Shown piece by piece: positions 14,692 to 15,645 of a stretch of DNA of 15,645 bases (its first letter is position 1; each line of letters starts with the position of its first letter). The position numbers and the translations under genes are program-made. Below the pieces are notes generated by a model. The model was given only the letters and a program-made list of their open reading frames with translations. It was not told the DNA's origin and ran no database searches. Source of the stretch: Clostridium sp. CAG:508. GTDB taxonomy: Bacteria > Bacillota > Clostridia > TANB77 > CAG-508. The stretch spans positions 1 to 15,645 of the forward strand of contig FR889082.1 in the NCBI GenBank assembly GCA_000435755.1, given 5' to 3'.

Positions 14692-14868
14692 TTAATTATT
14701 TGTTGTGTTTTCATATTTATAACTACTACACATTGATTCATCAGATTGTTTTGTGTCACATCCAATTATTGGCGTTACAACTATTTGCCCTAATTCACAT
14801 TCTTGACACTTTTTATTGTTGTATTTACAGCTTTCTACTGTACAATTAATTTTTTGATTTTTTTCCAT
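14692..14868 (-). CDS. DUF1540-like small Cys-rich protein (58 residues)
   Basis: This short gene starts at ATG 14868 behind a strong AAAGGAGG and ends at TAA 14692-14694. The protein begins MEKNQKINCTVESCKYNNKK and continues with CQEC, a GQIVVTPI strand, and later cysteines C37 and C47. The C-T-V-x-x-C-x-Y-N pattern with more cysteines downstream matches DUF1540, a small domain widespread in Clostridia that probably binds metal. Function is unknown. It is 18 codons in frame upstream of the truncated beta-CASP reading frame, and its stop codon is what closes that frame. The match is by eye; the spacing of the later cysteines is less standard. Confidence 0.65.
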   Translation of the reverse strand: MEKNQKINCTVESCKYNNKKCQECELGQIVVTPIIGCDTKQSDESMCSSYKYENTTNN

Positions 14869-14995
14869 AAAAAAATAGCCTCCTTTAATATTTTAACGAA
14901 TTATTAAAATTTCTTACAATTTGCACTTTGAAGAATTTTTTTAAATCCGTTTTTACAATATTATTATGGCTATTTTTTAAAATTTTATTAAAAAT

Positions 14996-15645
14996 TTATT
15001 TTATTTTTTTGCTGTCTTCTTCTATTCTATTGCATTCCGTGTCTCCTGTAATTTTACAATCTTTTGGATTTTTAAAACTCAAATACCAATTCATTCCATT
15101 TTGATTTTTTTCAATTTCTTTTTTTCTTTCTTGTAATGCCATAAAAGTTTGAGGTGGTGGTAATATTACAGGTTGGCATGGAATCCAATTTGCTGGTGTT
15201 GATGCTTTGTTACTATCAGCTACTTGTAAAGCATTTAAGGCTCTTAAAATTTCTGGTATACATCTACCAACATTCATTGGATAAACAAGTATTAGTCTTA
15301 CCATTCCCTTTTCATCTATTAAAAATACATTTCTAACTGTTTCTGTTGTGCTTACATCATTAGAAATCATACCATATTTTCGAGCAATCGCACCATTTCT
15401 ATCTGTTATAATTGGAAATGGCACTCTAATTCCTGTTTTACAATAAATATCATATATCCATGCTAAATGTGATGCATTACTATCTACACTTAATCCTAGC
15501 AAACATGCATTTAATTGTTCAAAATATGGATTTGCTTTTGAAAAAGCAATAATCTCAGTTGTGCAAACTGGGGTAAAATCTCCTGGGTGAGAAAAAAGCA
15601 CAACCCATTTTCCTTTATATTGATTTAATGTTATTTGCCCCATTG
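14996..15645 (-). CDS. Peroxiredoxin (Prx6/AhpC-TSA type), N-terminus beyond window
   Basis: Thiol peroxidase that reduces hydrogen peroxide and organic peroxides in the cytoplasm. Motifs are KGKWVVLFSHPGDFTPVCTTE with peroxidatic Cys (C27 counted from the first visible Met), TVRNVFLIDEKGMVRLIL with the conserved Arg (R103), YPMNVGR, and PANWIPC near 150-156. These fit the long Prx6-like branch. The visible Met (15641-15643) is internal to the family alignment (TTMG-ITL-YKGKW), so the true start lies about 20-30 residues upstream, outside the window. The C-terminal tail is unusual: ILPPPQTF is followed by a charged extension with two more cysteines (C196, C204) that could serve in resolving or relay roles. 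No clear terminator or partner reductase is visible. The 127 bp between this gene and the DUF1540-like gene are very AT-rich and show nothing I can call. Confidence 0.9.
   Translation of the reverse strand, partial: MGQITLNQYKGKWVVLFSHPGDFTPVCTTEIIAFSKANPYFEQLNACLLGLSVDSNASHLAWIYDIYCKTGIRVPFPIITDRNGAIARKYGMISNDVSTTETVRNVFLIDEKGMVRLILVYPMNVGRCIPEILRALNALQVADSNKASTPANWIPCQPVILPPPQTFMALQERKKEIEKNQNGMNWYLSFKNPKDCKITGDTECNRIEEDSKKIK

Noticed and set aside
1..15645. CRISPR arrays, insertion sequences, or tmRNA next to smpB
   Set aside because: No regularly spaced direct repeats, transposase motifs, or tmRNA-like ends and tag-coding region were seen on either strand.

Overview
The window looks like chromosomal sequence from a low-GC Gram-positive bacterium, most likely a Clostridia-class Firmicute. 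The signs are AT-rich coding and intergenic DNA, strong AGGAGG-type ribosome binding sites, textbook sigma-A promoters, U-tract intrinsic terminators, a T-box leader in front of pheS, and a small DUF1540-like cysteine protein. No mobile-element genes, CRISPR array or rRNA were seen.

Layout. Positions 1-150 (minus) hold the C-terminal end of a VanZ-like membrane protein that has lost its upstream frame. From 212 to 10404 everything reads on the minus strand. In transcription order this is: an HD-phosphohydrolase/CYTH fusion protein (10404-8338), pgi (8259-6880), tRNA-Leu(UAG) (6778-6695), a GC-rich orphan gene (6521-6129), a pheS T-box leader, pheS (5790-4753), pheT (4739-2316), maf (2236-1655) and an RlmCD-type 23S rRNA uracil methyltransferase (1600-212). 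The tRNA, the orphan gene, pheST and maf each have their own promoter and/or terminator, so these are several short transcription units. From 10590 to 13500 the plus strand carries two small exported proteins, each with a signal peptide and a C-terminal membrane anchor. It then carries a tight three-gene group: smpB, a diverged guanylate-kinase-like P-loop protein and an APH/choline-kinase-like phosphotransferase, closed by a strong hairpin. From 13555 to the right edge the minus strand has a beta-CASP/metallo-beta-lactamase RNase-like gene that has lost its 5' third, a DUF1540-like small gene, and a peroxiredoxin cut by the window edge.

Functionally most of this is housekeeping: tRNA charging and its amino-acid-sensing leader, ribosome rescue, rRNA modification, glycolysis, nucleotide sanitation and peroxide defence. 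The parts worth a second look are the HD+CYTH fusion, whose two activities could run in series (triphosphate release, then triphosphate cleavage); the GC-rich orphan gene between tRNA-Leu and the pheS promoter; the kinase-like pair behind smpB; the paired small membrane-anchored exported proteins; long perfect inverted repeats laid over the tRNA-Leu and smpB promoters; and the decapitated beta-CASP gene.
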